From the NCBI GenBank assembly GCA_016125255.1, contig WGMD01000021.1:62001-126000 (forward strand): a stretch of DNA of 64,000 bases, given 5' to 3'. Each line of letters starts with the position of its first letter. Position 1 is the first letter of the stretch. The notes under the pieces are model-generated. The model was not told the origin of the DNA and did no database searches. It saw nothing but the letters and a program-made list of their open reading frames with translations. The position numbers were made by a program, and so were the translations under genes. Below are positions 47,401 through 62,400 of the stretch, one piece after another. This stretch comes from Planctomycetota bacterium (GTDB taxonomy: Bacteria > Planctomycetota > Phycisphaerae > Phycisphaerales > Zrk34).

Positions 47401-50400
47401 GGGCATGGCAAGAGCGTCGACCTCTTCACCCAACAGAAATTCGGCGACGTCACCGTCGAACTCGAACTGATGGTCCCCAAGGGCTCCAACTCCGGCGTCT
47501 ACCTCATGGGTGAATACGAAGTGCAGGTTCTCGACTCGTATGGCAAGGACGACTCCGCCGGCAAGGGCGACCTCGGTGCGATCTACAACGTGCAGGCCCC
47601 GACGAGCCCGCACTACAAAAAGCCCGGCGAATGGCAGACGCTCAAGATCGAATTCCTCGCCCCTCGCTTCGACACCGCCGGCAAGAAGATCGCCAACGCC
47701 AAATTCACCCGCGTCGAACTCAACGGCTCCGTCATCCAGACCAACGTCGAAGCCCCCCACCCCACCGGCTCCCAGCTCTCCAACACAGAAACCCCCACCG
47801 GCCCCCTCATGTTTCAGGGCGACCACGGCGCCGTCGCCTACCGCAATATCAAAATCACCCCCGCCGACTAAGACACACCGCCGCGGAGATTTCGTCATGG
47901 CCGATGCTGATCTATCCATCGGTTCCTCCGCACGTCCGAGCGGCTGGCGCATCCTCGGGTTCGGCAAACATCCGCAGATGGCCGCCGCCGTGGAAGCCGA
48001 GCTGCGCGCGGTCGGCATCAACGCGACGAACTTCGCGCTGACCAATGATCAAGCCGGCGACGCCCGCCTTGTCGCCGCGCTCAAGCAAGCCGACTACGAC
48101 GGCGTCGCCATCGAGCGCGTCCTTGGACACACCACCTCCCGCCACCGACCCGTCCTGAACCTCAACGGAAAATCGGAACCCGAAAGCGCCCGGTGAGAAT
48201 GCGGATTCGTTTTCCGTGACCCCGGCAAACGCGCACCCCCATCGCCGGCGCCCCGGGCGTCGAGGCCTTGGGCATGGCCTTGCGCGGCGCCCCTTCGGAT
48301 ATGATCCAAGGCCGTTGGACGAGGGGTCCAGGTCGGGCGGAAGACTGGGGAGCGGATCCATGCGGAAAAAATATTCGGAAAATGTGGAATTGGATGTTGA
48401 ATGATGGTCGAGTGATGTGCGTAATGAGGTGGAGTTCACTCATGGCGATCAGCGGTCCTGAGATTGTTCGCGAGATATCCCGGTTGAGGCCGAATCTGCT
48501 GGCCTATGCGGTTTCGATTGTGGGGGATGAGCATCTGGGCGACGATCTGCTGCAGGACGTTCTGGTGTCCGCGTACGAAAAACGCGAGACGATCGCCGAC
48601 GTCGATCATTTTGCCGGTTGGGTCCGCGTGGCGGTGCGGCACGCCGCGCTGAATGCGATCCGCAATCGCCGCAATAAGCCCACGCTGGATCCGAGCGTGA
48701 TCGACATGATGGACGCTCATTGGGACAAGTACGACAAGGTCGATCATTCGTCGACCGTGGAGGCGCTGCGTCGGTGCATCGGCGAGCTGTCGGAGTATTC
48801 GCAGGAGATCGTCCGTCTGCGCTATACGGAAGGCCTGATGGGGCAGAATCTGGCGGATCGCCTCAGCCGTAAATTGCCCGCGGTTTATGCGGCCCTGACG
48901 CGGACGCACAAGGCGCTGGCCGAGTGCGTGCGGCGGCGGATTGCCGATAAGGGGGCGACATTGTGAGGGAGCAGGCGGCAATCCAGCGTTCGATCTGCGA
49001 TATGGACAACGACCGTTTCCTCGCCGCGGTATTGTCGTACCACGATGGCCTGGCCACCGAGGCCGAGGTCAGCATGCTGTCCGACACGCTCAGCGCCGAT
49101 CCGTCGATGCGTGACGTGTTCGCTTCGATCCTGATTCATATCCGTCAGGTTCAGGAAGCCGGCGCCTCGCCGAATATCGCGCCGAGTCGGACCCGAGGGA
49201 AAGTCGTCGCCGCGCGTCCGCGCGATCATCGCCTTGGTTCAATCGGCAAGTCGAACCCCGGCATGGCGTGGACGCGCATCGCCATCGCCGCCGCGGTTCT
49301 GCTCGTCGGCGCGGTTGTCGCGGTCTACGTGCTTAGCACGAATCGGCCGGCGAAGCCGACCCGTGACTGGTCCGCCGTCCGCACATCGCCCTCGATCGCC
49401 ACATTGACCGACCTGTCCGACAATGCGACGTTCGGCGAATCGACGGCAGATGGCGAAGCGATGCGACTGGGCAAGGATCTGTCGGCCGGTCCGATCAATC
49501 TGGTTTCCGGCAAGGCGCAGATCATGTTCGCCTCCACGGCCGTGGTCGAGATCACCGGGCCAAGCACATTCGAAATGACCGGACGGAATCATGGCAAACT
49601 GAGCATGGGCACACTCAATGCCTACGTCCCCGCGGCCGCGCACGGGTTCACCGTCGAGCTTCCGAGCGGCGTCCGGATCATCGACCTCGGCACGGCGTTC
49701 GAACTTCGGGTCGGGGCATCGGGCGGTGCGCGACTCTTCGTGCGTCAGGGACAGGTGTCTGCGACGAATGCATCCGGCGCGCCTGTCACCGTAGGCGCGG
49801 GATATGGCGTTGCTTTCGATGCTGCGGGCCGGCGGGTCGACAGCGATTCGGATCCATGGCTGCGACGGCGTCTGGCGATCGCGGCCTTGCATCGCGATCC
49901 GTCGATGGTCCGGTTCATTGATCCGGAATCGGGCGCGTCGCAGGACGGCGTGGTGGTCGTGCGCGAAGGCACGGATGATGCCGCGTTGAAGTTTGACGGA
50001 AGCGGCGCGCAAGTGATGTTGACGGACCTGGGTGTGAAGGGATCGTTGACGATTGCCGCGTGGATCAAGCCGGCGCGGGTAGATTCAGAGTTTTCGGCGA
50101 TCGTGATGACGCCCCATTGGTTGCCCGGCGGCGTTCATTTTCAGCTTCACAACGATCAGCTCAAGGTCAACCTGCATGATCAGGTCGAACTGGCGGCGAA
50201 GACGCCGATCATCGCGGGACGTTGGCAATACGTCGCGGCGGTGATCGACATGGCGGCGCGTCGCGTTCGGCTGTTCATCGACGGGCGCCCGGCTGGTGAA
50301 GCGGACATTGCCCAGTCCATCGCGCCGGACATGGACAAGGCCAGCGTGGGTGTATGGGTTTCAGATGTCCAAAACGGCTCACCGGTGATCAATCGTCCCT

Positions 50401-53400
50401 ACACCGGAGAGATGAACGACGTGGCGATCTTCGACAGAGCGTTGAGTGATACTGAAATCACCGAGTTCTATCAGGCCACAAATCCGCTTCCGTGAGCGGG
50501 CACACACCCTTTACTTTCGAGGAACTGACATGAGAAACGAGAATGCGTCAAAAGTGATCTGGACCCTGACGGCCGCCCTGTGCCTGTCGATCGGCGCCAC
50601 CGCCCATGCGGCGGTGACCGACCTGGCCGTGTATCACCTGACGGGAACAGCCGGCGACCCGGCGGGGTTGCCGGTGGACAGTTCGGGCAACGGCAACGAC
50701 TTCGCCGGCGGCACCGTCCCGCCGGCACCGGTCTATTCAGGCGACGTGCCGGTCGGCACCGGAGGCGGCACATCGGTAAGTTTCCCCACCGGCCCGTCGG
50801 GCTTCTACTTCACCACCGCCGCGTTCCCGGAGGACAACTTCGGTTTCGAAGTCTGGGCGAAGACCACGCAGGCCGCCGCGGATGGACACCTGCTGGGCAA
50901 CTCCTCCAACGCGTCGGGCATCGAAGTCGGCACGACCGGCAATAACTTCTACGCCGCGATCTCCAGCGTCGCCTTTGTCGCGCAGGTTCCGATTGTGGAC
51001 AATGTCTGGACGCACCTTGCGCTGGTCCGCGACAACGGCACGACCAGCTTCTACATCAACGGTGTGTTCATTGCTTCCAGCGCGCTGGCCCCGATCCCGC
51101 TGCCGAATTCTGGTCCTCCATTCCCAATCGGCGCCAACGCTCACTTCGGCGTCGATGCGGGCGGATCGAGCGGATACGAAGGTCTGGCCGACGAGGCGCA
51201 TTTCTTCACATTCGATCCCGGTGCTTTTGAAGTCGGCGACTTGTCCTTCTTCGCCGCCCCCGCGCCGGCGGCGCTTCCCTCCGGCCTTGTGCTGATGAGC
51301 ATGCTCGCAGGCCGTCGGCGTCGCGCCTGAACCGTCATGACTGTCGCGATGGCGCGGCGAGAGCCGTGCCGTCGCCTTGATCGACTTGGCAATACCCCAA
51401 CGCTGAAAGCTGCTTCATGCGTCGAAACGCATTCACTTTGATCGAACTGCTCGTCGTCGTGAGCATCATCGCCATGCTCATCGCGATCCTGCTGCCCTCG
51501 TTCGACAAGGCGCGTGAGACGGCGCGCCGGGCAGTGTGCCTGAGCAATCTGCATCAACAGCATGTGGGAACGATGGCGTTCGGCGTGGACAACAAGGGCG
51601 TGCTGCCGCCGGACCCGCATCTGTACTGGGGTCCGGGCATCGGCGGCGGGGCGCTGATGATGGTGCCCGCTGTCTACGACAAGCAGCCGTACGGACACTA
51701 CTCGAGCCAAGGCATCCTGATGCGGCGCAACTATCTGCCCATCAACGGACGCATCCTCTACTGCCCGAGTTTCCGCTACCCCGACATGCAATTGGAAACA
51801 TGGACCGGCGCCTTGGGCGTCGGATTCCAGGCGGGCCTGACCACCGGCGGGGGCTGGTGGCCGGACCCGGCGAAAATTCCCGCCGGTCAGGACTGGCTCA
51901 AGTGCGCGTACATCTATCGCAACAACGCGTTCGCGCCGACCGGCTCGTGGCAGCCGCTGTCGATGACCAGCAAGGGCGCCGAGCCGATGATCGCCGACCA
52001 TTTCAATTTCATTCCCGCGATCATCTCCGAATACCAGCACGGCGGTAAGGACTACATGACCATCAACATCGGCGGCTCCGGCTACGCCGTCCATGACGAG
52101 TATTACGAAATCCGCGACCAGCGGGGCGGCGCGACCTACAACGTCAACGCCGATCAGCTTGTCACCGACGCGGTTTGGGAAAACTACTTCAAGAACCCCC
52201 GCTGACCGCAAACGAGAGCATTTATCCATGAAACAACTCCTGCTTCTGACAGTTGTGACTTGGCTTGCGATCGGGATCGCCCCGGTCCGCGCCGCGGACA
52301 TCGACTACGCGCGCGACATCAAGCCGATCTTCGCCGAACATTGCTATCAGTGTCACGGGGTCGACAAGCAGCGTCATTCCCTGCGCGTCGACAATCGGTC
52401 CGCGCTGCTGCGCGGCGGCGACAGCGGGGAGCCGGGCGTGATTCCCGGCGATGCGGACGGCAGTTATCTGATCAAGCGGCTGACCGATCCGGATTCCGAA
52501 CATCGCATGCCGTTCGACAAGCCCCCATTGCCCGCGGCGCAGATCGATCTGATCAAACAATGGATCAAGTCGGGGGCGCAGATGCCCGGCGACGACGGCC
52601 CGCTCGACACGACGACGCATCACTGGTCGTTTCAGCCGGTCATTCGCCCGCCTGTGCCGGCGGGAGATGCGGGGGACGCCAATCCGATCGACGCATTCAT
52701 CGGCGCCCGTCTGCGCGAAAAGGGATTGAGCTTTTCGCCCGAAGCGGATCGGCGGACGCTGATTCGTCGGCTGTATCTAGTCATGCTGGGTCTGCCGCCG
52801 ACGCCGCAACAGATTGATGCGTTCGTCGCCGACACATCGGCGGATGCGTGGGCGAAGCTCGTCGATCAGGTGCTGGCCAGTCCGCACTACGGCGAGCGCT
52901 GGGCGCAGCACTGGCTCGATGTGGTGCGCTACGCCGACACGCATGGCTTTGAAGTCAATACGCCGCGTGAGGACGCATGGCCGTATCGCGATTGGGTGAT
53001 CGCGGCGATCAACAGCGACATGCCCTATGACCAGTTCATGTTCGACCAGGTCGCCGGCGACAGCGTGCGGGCGGACGCGGCGACGGGCATGCTCGTCGCG
53101 GGCCCGGTCGTGCTGCCCGGTCAGGTCGGACAGGACGAGGCGTCCATCAAGATGGCGCGGCATGATCAGCTTGATGAAATCGTCAAGGGTGTGAGCGGTA
53201 CGTTCCTCGGACTCACCATCGGCTGCGCCAAATGCCACAACCACAAATTCGATCCGATCACGCAAGCTGACTACTACAAGATGCAGGCGATCTTCTCGGG
53301 GGTTCATTTCGGATCGCACCCGATGCGCACGGACGAGGATCCGGATCGCGCCGCCAAGCGAGCGGCGATCGCCGCGCAGATCGAACAACTGCAAAAGCGT

Positions 53401-56400
53401 CTGTCCGCGATGGCGTCCCCCGCGTGCCCCGGCCGCACGATCATGATCGATGACGAAGATATCGGGCGCGTCGAGCTGCTCGCCGAAAAGGCGGGCAATG
53501 GCGTGAACCCCGAAGGCGTGGAGCGGGGATTCGCCGGCGATCCGGGCGGCGTGAATCGCGTGCCGAATCTGAGCGGCGGGCGCTACACGTGGTTCCAGGG
53601 CACGGGCCTGCGCGATGTGATGGCGTATCGGCCGCAGGCGAGCGGGCGGTTCCGGGTGTGGCTCTCGTGGGGCTGCGGGTGGCATACGCACTGCGCCGAT
53701 GCGCGCTACGTGCTCGACACGGACGGCGACCCTTCGACGACCGACGACCAGCGCGTCATCGCCACGGTCGATCAGCGCCTCTTCGCCGACGGCTCGGGCC
53801 AGCCGGGCTCGACGCCCCTTTGGAGCGGTCTGTACGACGCCGGCGTTCACGAAATGACGCCGACGACGCGCCTGATCCTGCGTCGTGGCGAGAGCGGCGT
53901 GGCGACGACCGCGGACCTGGTCGTCTTTCAGGAAGAACCCGCCGGCGCCGCCGATCCCATCCAGCCGCACCTCCGCCGGCCGGTCGACGCCGCGCATAAC
54001 CTCGATCGCTTCGCACCAACGACGACACGCAGCGTCCGATTCGTCGTCGAATCCACCAACAACGGCAATAACCCATGCATCGACGAACTGGAAGTCTTCG
54101 CCGGCGATCGCAATGTCGCGCTGGCTTCGCTTGGCGTCACCGCCACATCGTCAGGCGACTACGACAATGGGACGATGCATCGCCTGTTGAACATCAATGA
54201 CGGACTGGGGGGCAACGATCACAGTTGGATTTCCAGCGAAGCCGGCCGCGGCTGGGTCGCGCTGCGGTTTGCCGACCCGGTTACGATCGACCGCGTCGCC
54301 TGGGCACGCGATCGGGAAGGACGCTTCAACGATCGGCTTGCCGTGAGCTATCACATCGACGTCATGAATGAAGATGGATCATGGCGCACCGTGGCGGGTT
54401 CGACGGACCGGCTGGCCCCGATGATGGTGCATGCTCCGTTGGATCAATTGGCGCTGAGCGGGCTTGGCGGCGCCAAGCGGGACGAAGCGGTTCGAGCGAT
54501 CGGCGAACTGGCGAATCTTCAATCCGAAGCCGCCAAGCTGACTCCGGCACAGCAGACCGTTTATGCCGGCGTCTTCAGCATGCCCGAAACGATCCATCGA
54601 CTCTATCGCGGCGATGCCATGTCGCCGCGCGAGCAGGTCGCGCCCGATACGCCCACGGCGCTGGGCACGCTGGGCATGACGGTCGACGCGCCCGATGTGG
54701 ATCGGCGCGTGACGTTCGGCCGCTGGCTGGGGCGGGCGGACAATCCGCTGACGCCGCGCGTGATCGTCAATCGCATCTGGCAGGGTCAGTTCGGCGCCGG
54801 ACTGGTGGCCACGCCCAGCGACTTCGGCGGCAACGGAGTCGCGCCGACGCATCCGCAACTGCTCGACTGGCTCGCCGCCGAGCTGATCGAGCACGGATGG
54901 TCGCTCAAGTATCTGCATCGATTGATTCTCACGTCGCGCACCTGGCGGCAGGCGGACCTTGCTGAGCCCAAGGCGATGGTGGTCGATTCGCACACGCAGC
55001 TCTTGTGGCGCTATCCGCCGCACCGGCTCGCCGCCGAACCGATTCGCGACAGCATGCTTGGCGTGTCGGACCTGCTCGATCCGTCGATGGGCGGGCCGGG
55101 GTTCAGCATGTATGAGCCCAATGACAACTACGTTCGCAATTACGAACCGCTTGAGAAATGGGGCCCGGCCGAGTTCCGCCGCATGATCTACGCCGCCAAA
55201 GTTCGCATGGAGGTCGTGCCGGTCGTCGGTGCCTTCGACTGCCCCGATGCGGGCCAGAGCCAGCCCAAGCGTGCGCGATCCACAACGCCCATTCAGGCGC
55301 TGAACCTGTTCAATTCGACGTTCACACTGACCGTCGCGGATCATCTGGCGCAGCGGATTCGTCGCGAAGCGGGCGACGATCCCAAGGCGCAGATCGACTG
55401 TGCGTTCCGCATCATGTTCGGACGCAAACCGACCGCCACCGAGCAAAGCGCCGCCGTCGAATTCCTTGATAGTGAGGACCTGGCGGCATTGGCGCGCGTA
55501 CTGCTCAACACCAACGAATTTCTGTTCATCCCGTAATTCATGCGAAAGGAGTCTCCGCATGCACAATCCCGAATCCATCTCCCCCAACGGTCGCGATCTT
55601 CTGAACCGCCGTCAATTCCTCGGCCACACCGGCACGGGCCTCGGCGCGATCGCATTGGCAAGTCTGCTCAACAACGATCGACTGCTCGCGGCACCAATTG
55701 CGCCCGACATCGATCCGAGCCGACCGCAAGCCGCTCGCAAGCCGCACTTCGCGCCGCGCGCACGCAACGTCATCGTGATCTTCTGCTCCGGGGCGCTGAG
55801 CCATATCGACACGTTCGACTACAAACCGACGCTCTATAACTACGATGGCAAGCCGCTGCCCGGCTCCGCCGCGAATTTCAAGACGTTTCAGGGCGAAAAC
55901 GGCAACGTGGCGGCGCCGCTCTACAAGTTCCGACCGCGCGGGCGATGCGGCAAAATGACCAGTGACCTGCTGCCCCGCCTCGGCGATCTCGCCGACGAGT
56001 TCTGCTTTATCCATTCGATGACCAGTCGGACCAACACGCATGGCCCCGGCGAAAACTTCATGTCCACAGGCAATGTCCTCGACGGTTTCCCCTCCATGGG
56101 CGCGTGGGTGAACTACGCCCTGGGCTCCGAGGCCGACGACCTGCCTGCTTTCGTGGCGATCCCCGATCCGCGCGGCGTTCCGCAGAGCTCCGTCAACAAC
56201 TGGGGCCCCGGGTTTTTGCCGGCCGTGTTTCAGGGCACCCCCTTCAGCGCCAGTCATCCGATCCGTAACCTCAAGGCACCCGTCGCGTCGGCCCATGACC
56301 GCGCCGCTCGTGATCTGCTTGCACGCTTCAATGCCGAACACCTGGAACGCAATCCCAACGACAACGAGCTGGCCGCACGCATCGCCAGCTACGAACTCGC

Positions 56401-59400
56401 CGCCAAAATGCAGTTGTCCGTCCCGAAAGTCATGGATATCAGCTCCGAGCCGGCCCATGTGCTTTCGATGTACGGCGCCGATTCGCCCAGCAATCCCGTC
56501 AAGGCCGGGTTCGCCCGCAACTGCATCCTCGCCCGCCGACTCATCGAGCGCGGCGTGCGATTTGTGCAGCTATTCAACGGCGCGTACGCCATGGGCGAAG
56601 GCGTCGGCAACTGGGACGGCCACCGCAAGCTCAAGCCGCAGTACGACATTCATGGCGAAATCCTCGACCAACCCGCCGCCGCGCTCATCGCCGACCTCAA
56701 GCAGCGCGGCCTGCTCGAGGAAACGCTCGTCGTCTTCTGCACCGAGTACGGCCGCATGCCCACCTTCCAGAAAGGCGCCACCGGTCGCGACCATAATCCC
56801 GACGGATTCACCTGCATGCTCGCCGGCGCCGGCGTCCGCGCCCCGTTCAGCTACGGCGCCACCGACGAGTTCGGCCACAAAGCCGTGCAGGACGTGGCCT
56901 CCGTCTACGCTTACCACGGGACGATTCTCAAACTCCTCGGCCTCGACTTCGATCGCCTCAGCTACTACTACGACGGCTTCGAACGCAAACTCACCGACGT
57001 CCACGGCCGCGTGATCGAGGACGTCATCGCCTGAACCCGCCCAACCCGCCTGCCGACAGCGCACGCGCCATGTGACGGCGGCAACACATGTTCATCAGAC
57101 ATGTTCCATCCATGCACCCCAGAACCACCCGTAGAAATGTCCAATCACTGTACGTCGAATCGGGGCGGCCGGATTTGAACCGACGACTTCGTGCACCCAA
57201 AGCACGCGCTCTACCAAACTGAGCTACGCCCCGCGATGGTGTTACGGTGGATTAGCGTATCGCGGAGTTGAAGGGTGGTCCAGTGGAGCGGAAAAGCACG
57301 CCGCGAGCGGCGTCGCTGAACGGGGGAGGGGGCAGCGTTATTCGCTCGGTGCGGGGGCGGGCTGACGCTCGATGTTCAGGGCCTTGTAGACTTCGTCGAG
57401 CAGGTCGTCGACCTTGAAGGGCTTGTAGAGCACGGCTTCGAGACCCTCCTGCGAAGCGCGGACGATCGCGTGGTTGGGGTCGTATCCGAAGCCGGTCATG
57501 AGGATGACGGGCAGCGTTTCGGAGATGCGCCGGGCGGCAGCGAAGATTTCGTAGCCGTTGCGATGCGGCATGCGGATGTCGGAGATGATCAGATCGAGCG
57601 GCTGCGTCTCGATCAGGTTCGACGCTTCATGTCCATCGCGACACGTGAACACCTGGCACTCGAACTTCTTGAGCACATCGGTGATCGTGTTGCGGATGTT
57701 CGCTTCGTCGTCGGCGACGAGAATCCGCTTGCCGGCGAGCGGCGAGGCGGCGTCGGCCTTGACGTCCTTGGAGCCGAGCACGGTCTTGGGGCCCTGCGTC
57801 ACGTCCTTGACGGCCTGCCGAATGGACTCGACATGATCGATGATCTTATGCAGGCGGTGACGCATGTCGTCGTGGCCGATGTACTCTTCGATGAGACTTT
57901 GCGTTTCGGTGATGATGTCGTTGAGCGGCGCGGACATCTCGCGGACGATGTTCTGAGCCATCCGGTCGGCGAGCGTGTAGCGTTCGACGACCATGAGGTC
58001 CAGCACGTTGAGGGCGACGGCGATGTACCGGCCGAAGATTTCGGCGAACTGGCGATCGTCTTCGTTGAAAGTGCCCGGCTGCTGGCCCTCGATGTTGAAG
58101 ACGCCGATGACCTTGTCGTGCAGGCGCAGCGGGACGGTCAGCGAGCTTTTGGCATGGCCGAGCCCCAGCACGTAGCGCGGGTCTTTTTCCACGTCATGAC
58201 AGATGTAGCTGCGGCCGGTGGCGGCGACGTAGCCGGAGATGCCGTTCCCTTCGGGCTGTGCGTAAAGATCGACCTCCAGCGCTTCGGGCGGCAGGCCCAC
58301 GCTGATGACCGGCTCGAGCTTGTTGTTCTTCTTATTGAGCAGGCGGATGATGAAGTGATCGAAATGCATCAGATCGCTGGTGTAGCGGATGATCTTCTCT
58401 TCCAGAAGGCGCAGGCGCTCGGCGACGGTGAGCTTGCTGATGGCTTCAGCTTCGAGGCGGACGAGTTCGCGGCCGGCGGCGTCGATGGCATCGATCTTCT
58501 GTTGAAGTCGTCGACCCGAAGAGGCGTCCCACACGACCGCGACGACCTGCGTCACATTCCCGCGATCGTCGATGACCGGCGAGACATATGCTTCGTAGTA
58601 TCGATCGGATCCGACCTGGAAACCGAACTTCTTTGACCGCTTGCGGAGTCGATCGGTGGGCTTCATCGGCGTGACCTGCTCGGCGAAGATCTGCCGGGCG
58701 CTGATGCACGTCTGCTTCACCCGATCATAAACCTCCGGCGGGAAGGCCTGCATGCGATTGTTCGCCCACACGCATTCGCCGTGATCATTCACCACACAGA
58801 CGCCTTCACCGATCGTGTTGAGCACGAGCGACGCCTGCTGCTCGACGAGCGCACGCTCGAGCGGCAGGAAGTCGCCGACGTCGGCGAAGATCGCATGATA
58901 CATGGCGCCGGAACGAAGCGATGCCATCGCGGCGTCGACATCGTTGAACGTATCCACATCGAACTGCTGGCGCAACTGGTCCGCCACCTGATGGCAGCTC
59001 GTCAGCTTACCCGCCAGAAACAACACACGCGGACGATAGTCACCCATGCGGTCGGACTCACCAATGCCGGATTGAGCAATTTCGCAAACCTTAGATGCTA
59101 TCGGCCATCCGTCGATGCTGTCAACGAATTTCGGGTAAACCCTGCCTGTTTTATGCGGCGGGGGGAATGTTGGGGTTTCGCCCCGCATTGGTCCGATAGA
59201 ATCTGTAAACGCGAGGTTTACGCCGATCATGACCGTCGAAACATTGCTTGCGAAACTGCCGATCCGGCAGGTCTGTGGCCCCGCCGAGGTGGCGTTGCGC
59301 GGCGTGTCGGACGATTCGCGTTTGATCGAGCCGGGCTTTTTGTTCATCGCACGGACCGGTCGCACCGCCGATGGAGCGCGTTTCATCGACAGCGCCATCG

Positions 59401-62400
59401 AGCGCGGCGCCGTCGCCGTGCTGACGCATCAGCCGGTCACGCTGCCCGGTCACGTTACAGGTCTCGTCGCCGATGACCCGGCGAAGCTCGGCATCAACAT
59501 CGCCAACGAACTCTACAACCGCCCCGCCGATCGACTCAAGCTCATCGGCGTCACCGGCACGAACGGCAAGACGACGACGGCGTTCATGATCCGCCATCTG
59601 CTCGGAGCCGCCGGTCATCGCTGCGGGCTCATCGGCACGATCGAGATCGACGACGGCTCTAAGCCGCGAACGGCTGAATTGACGACGCCCGGCGCGGTGC
59701 AGATGATCGCGCTGCTGGGGGCGATGGTCAACAATGGATGCACGCACGCTGTGATGGAAGTGTCGAGCCACGCGCTGCATCAGGGCCGTGTGAGTATGCT
59801 CCGCTTTGACGCCGCGATCTTCACGAACCTGTCCGGCGACCATCTGGATTACCACGGCTCGATGGACGCCTATGCCGACGCCAAGGCGATGCTGTTCGCG
59901 TCGCTCGCGCCGACCGCGACCGCGATCATCAACGCCGACGACCCGGCGGGCGAGCGTATGCGGCGCAACTGTCGCGCGAACGTGCTGACGTTCGGGTTCA
60001 ACAGCGGGCGCGACATTCGCGCGACCGTGCTGGCCGCTTCGCCGCGAGGGACGGACTGCGTGTACGACGGGCCGTGGGGCAAGCTGCCGGTCGCCCTGCC
60101 GCTGACGGGTAAACACAATGTCATGAACATGGCTGGCGCTCTCGGCGCGATGCACGCCCTGGGTTTGAACGTATCGCGACTTGCCGACGCCATCGCCGAC
60201 TGCGCCATCGTGCCGGGCCGACTGGAGCCGGTGCGTGTCGCGGGCGTGCCGTTCACCGTGTTGGTCGACTACGCACATACGGATGATGCTTTAGCGAATG
60301 TGCTCACCGCACTACGTCCACTGACGCAGGGTCGCCTGCGCGTTCTCTTCGGTTGCGGCGGCGATCGCGATGCGACCAAGCGCCCGCGCATGGCGAAGGT
60401 CGCCGCTGAGTTCGCTGACGAACTTGTCATCACCTCCGACAACCCCCGCACCGAAAATCCGCTTTCGATCATCGATCAGATTCTCGCGGGAATTCCTGCC
60501 GCTCGGCGTGAGCAAGTCGTCGTCGAACCCGACCGCGCCGCGGCGATCGAAGCGATCATCACCAGCGCCAAGAGCGGCGATGTCGTGCTGCTGGCGGGCA
60601 AAGGTCACGAAGACTATCAGATCATCGGCACCACCAAGCGCCACTTCGACGACCGCGAAGCCGCGCGGGCTGTGCTCGAGAAATTGTTCACACGGGCGCC
60701 GGGCGTCGGCATGGAGAAGTAGGATGTTCTGGTCGCCGCAGAATCTTCAGACAATCACCGCCGGTCGGTTCCTGATCAAGCCCGCCGACGGATCGCCCCC
60801 CGCCGCGATGACCGGCGTCAGCACCGACAGCCGCGCCCTTCGCCCCGGTCAGGTCTTCGTCGCCCTGCGCGGCGAGAAGTTCGACGGGCACGATTACCTC
60901 AACATCGCGATCGAATCGGGGACGCCGATGCTGATCGTCGATCGGGCCGAGTCGGCCAATGAGCTGCGCCGCGGGGCGTATCACGTTCTGCTCGTCGACA
61001 ACACGACGACCGCGCTGGCGCAGCTCGCCGCCGCGTATCGCAATACGCTCCCCGGTCGGATCATCGCCGTGACGGGCTCCGTCGGCAAAACGACGACGAA
61101 ACAGATGATCGACACCGTGCTGGGCGTGCGTTTCACCGGACGGGCGTCGCCCAAAAGCTTCAACAATCACATCGGCGTTCCCCTGACGCTCCTCAACGCC
61201 GAGCCGACCGATGCGTACATCGTCTGCGAAGTCGGCACGAACGCGCCCGGCGAAATCGGGGCGCTGGCGAAGATCATCCGACCCGACATCGCCATCATCA
61301 CCGCCGTCGGCGTCGCGCATCTGGAGGGCCTTGGCGACCGCGCCGGCGTGCTGCGCGAAAAAGCTTCGCTGCTGAGCCATCTCCGCGAAGGCGGCCTCGC
61401 CATCGTCAACGGCGACGTGCCCGGCCTGACCGACTATCGCAAGGTCGCCCCGTCGATGGTGACCTACGGGCGCGGAACCGATTGCGACATGCGCCTCACC
61501 GACTACCTCGCCGAGGCGGACAGCTCGTTTTTCGTGCTCAATAATCGCTGGAAATATCACCTGCCGCTATTGGGCGAGCACAATGCGTTTAACGCGCTGG
61601 CGGCGATCGCCGTGGCGCGGCACATGAAGATGACCGAGGATCAGATCGCCGCGGGCTTCGAGCGTGTCACCCCCCCCGCCGGTCGTCTCGCCACGCAAAC
61701 CATCGGGCCGATCACGATCATCGACGACTCGTACAACGCCAACCCCGATTCGATGGCCGCCGCGCTGAGCGTGCTCTCGAAGCTCCCGACGAGAGGGCGG
61801 CGCATCGCTGTGCTCGGCGACATGCTCGAACTGGGCGAAGCGTCGCCGCAGTTTCACCGGGAACTCGGCGAGGACGTCGTCGCCTCCGACATCGACCTGG
61901 TCATCACGATCGGCCGTATGACCATGTTCACCGCGGAAATCGTCACGAAACAGTGGCCAGGAGATCGCGTGTACGCCGTCCCGACGTGGACCGACGCCGC
62001 CGGCGAGGCGATCGTCGATCGACTCGCGCCCGGCGACACCGTACTGCTCAAGGCATCGCGCGGCATGGCCGTCGAGCGACTCGTCCCCATCATTCGCAAA
62101 CGCTTCGAAACCAATCACACCGCCGGCGTCTGACACCGTACGCCCCGGAATCGGAATGCGATGATCTACAACTTCATCAACGCCTGGCACGATCAACTGG
62201 TCCACATCGGACTCTACCGCTACTTGCAGGTGTTCCAGTACGCCAGTTTCCGCACGCTCTGCGCCATCATCTTCTGCTTCGCCTTTATCCTCATTTTCGG
62301 CCGGCGCACCATCCTCTGGCTCATCAAGCAAAAGATCGGCGACAACCCCGACTTCGATCACGCGGACCTCAACCAGCTCACGAAACAGAAATCCAACACG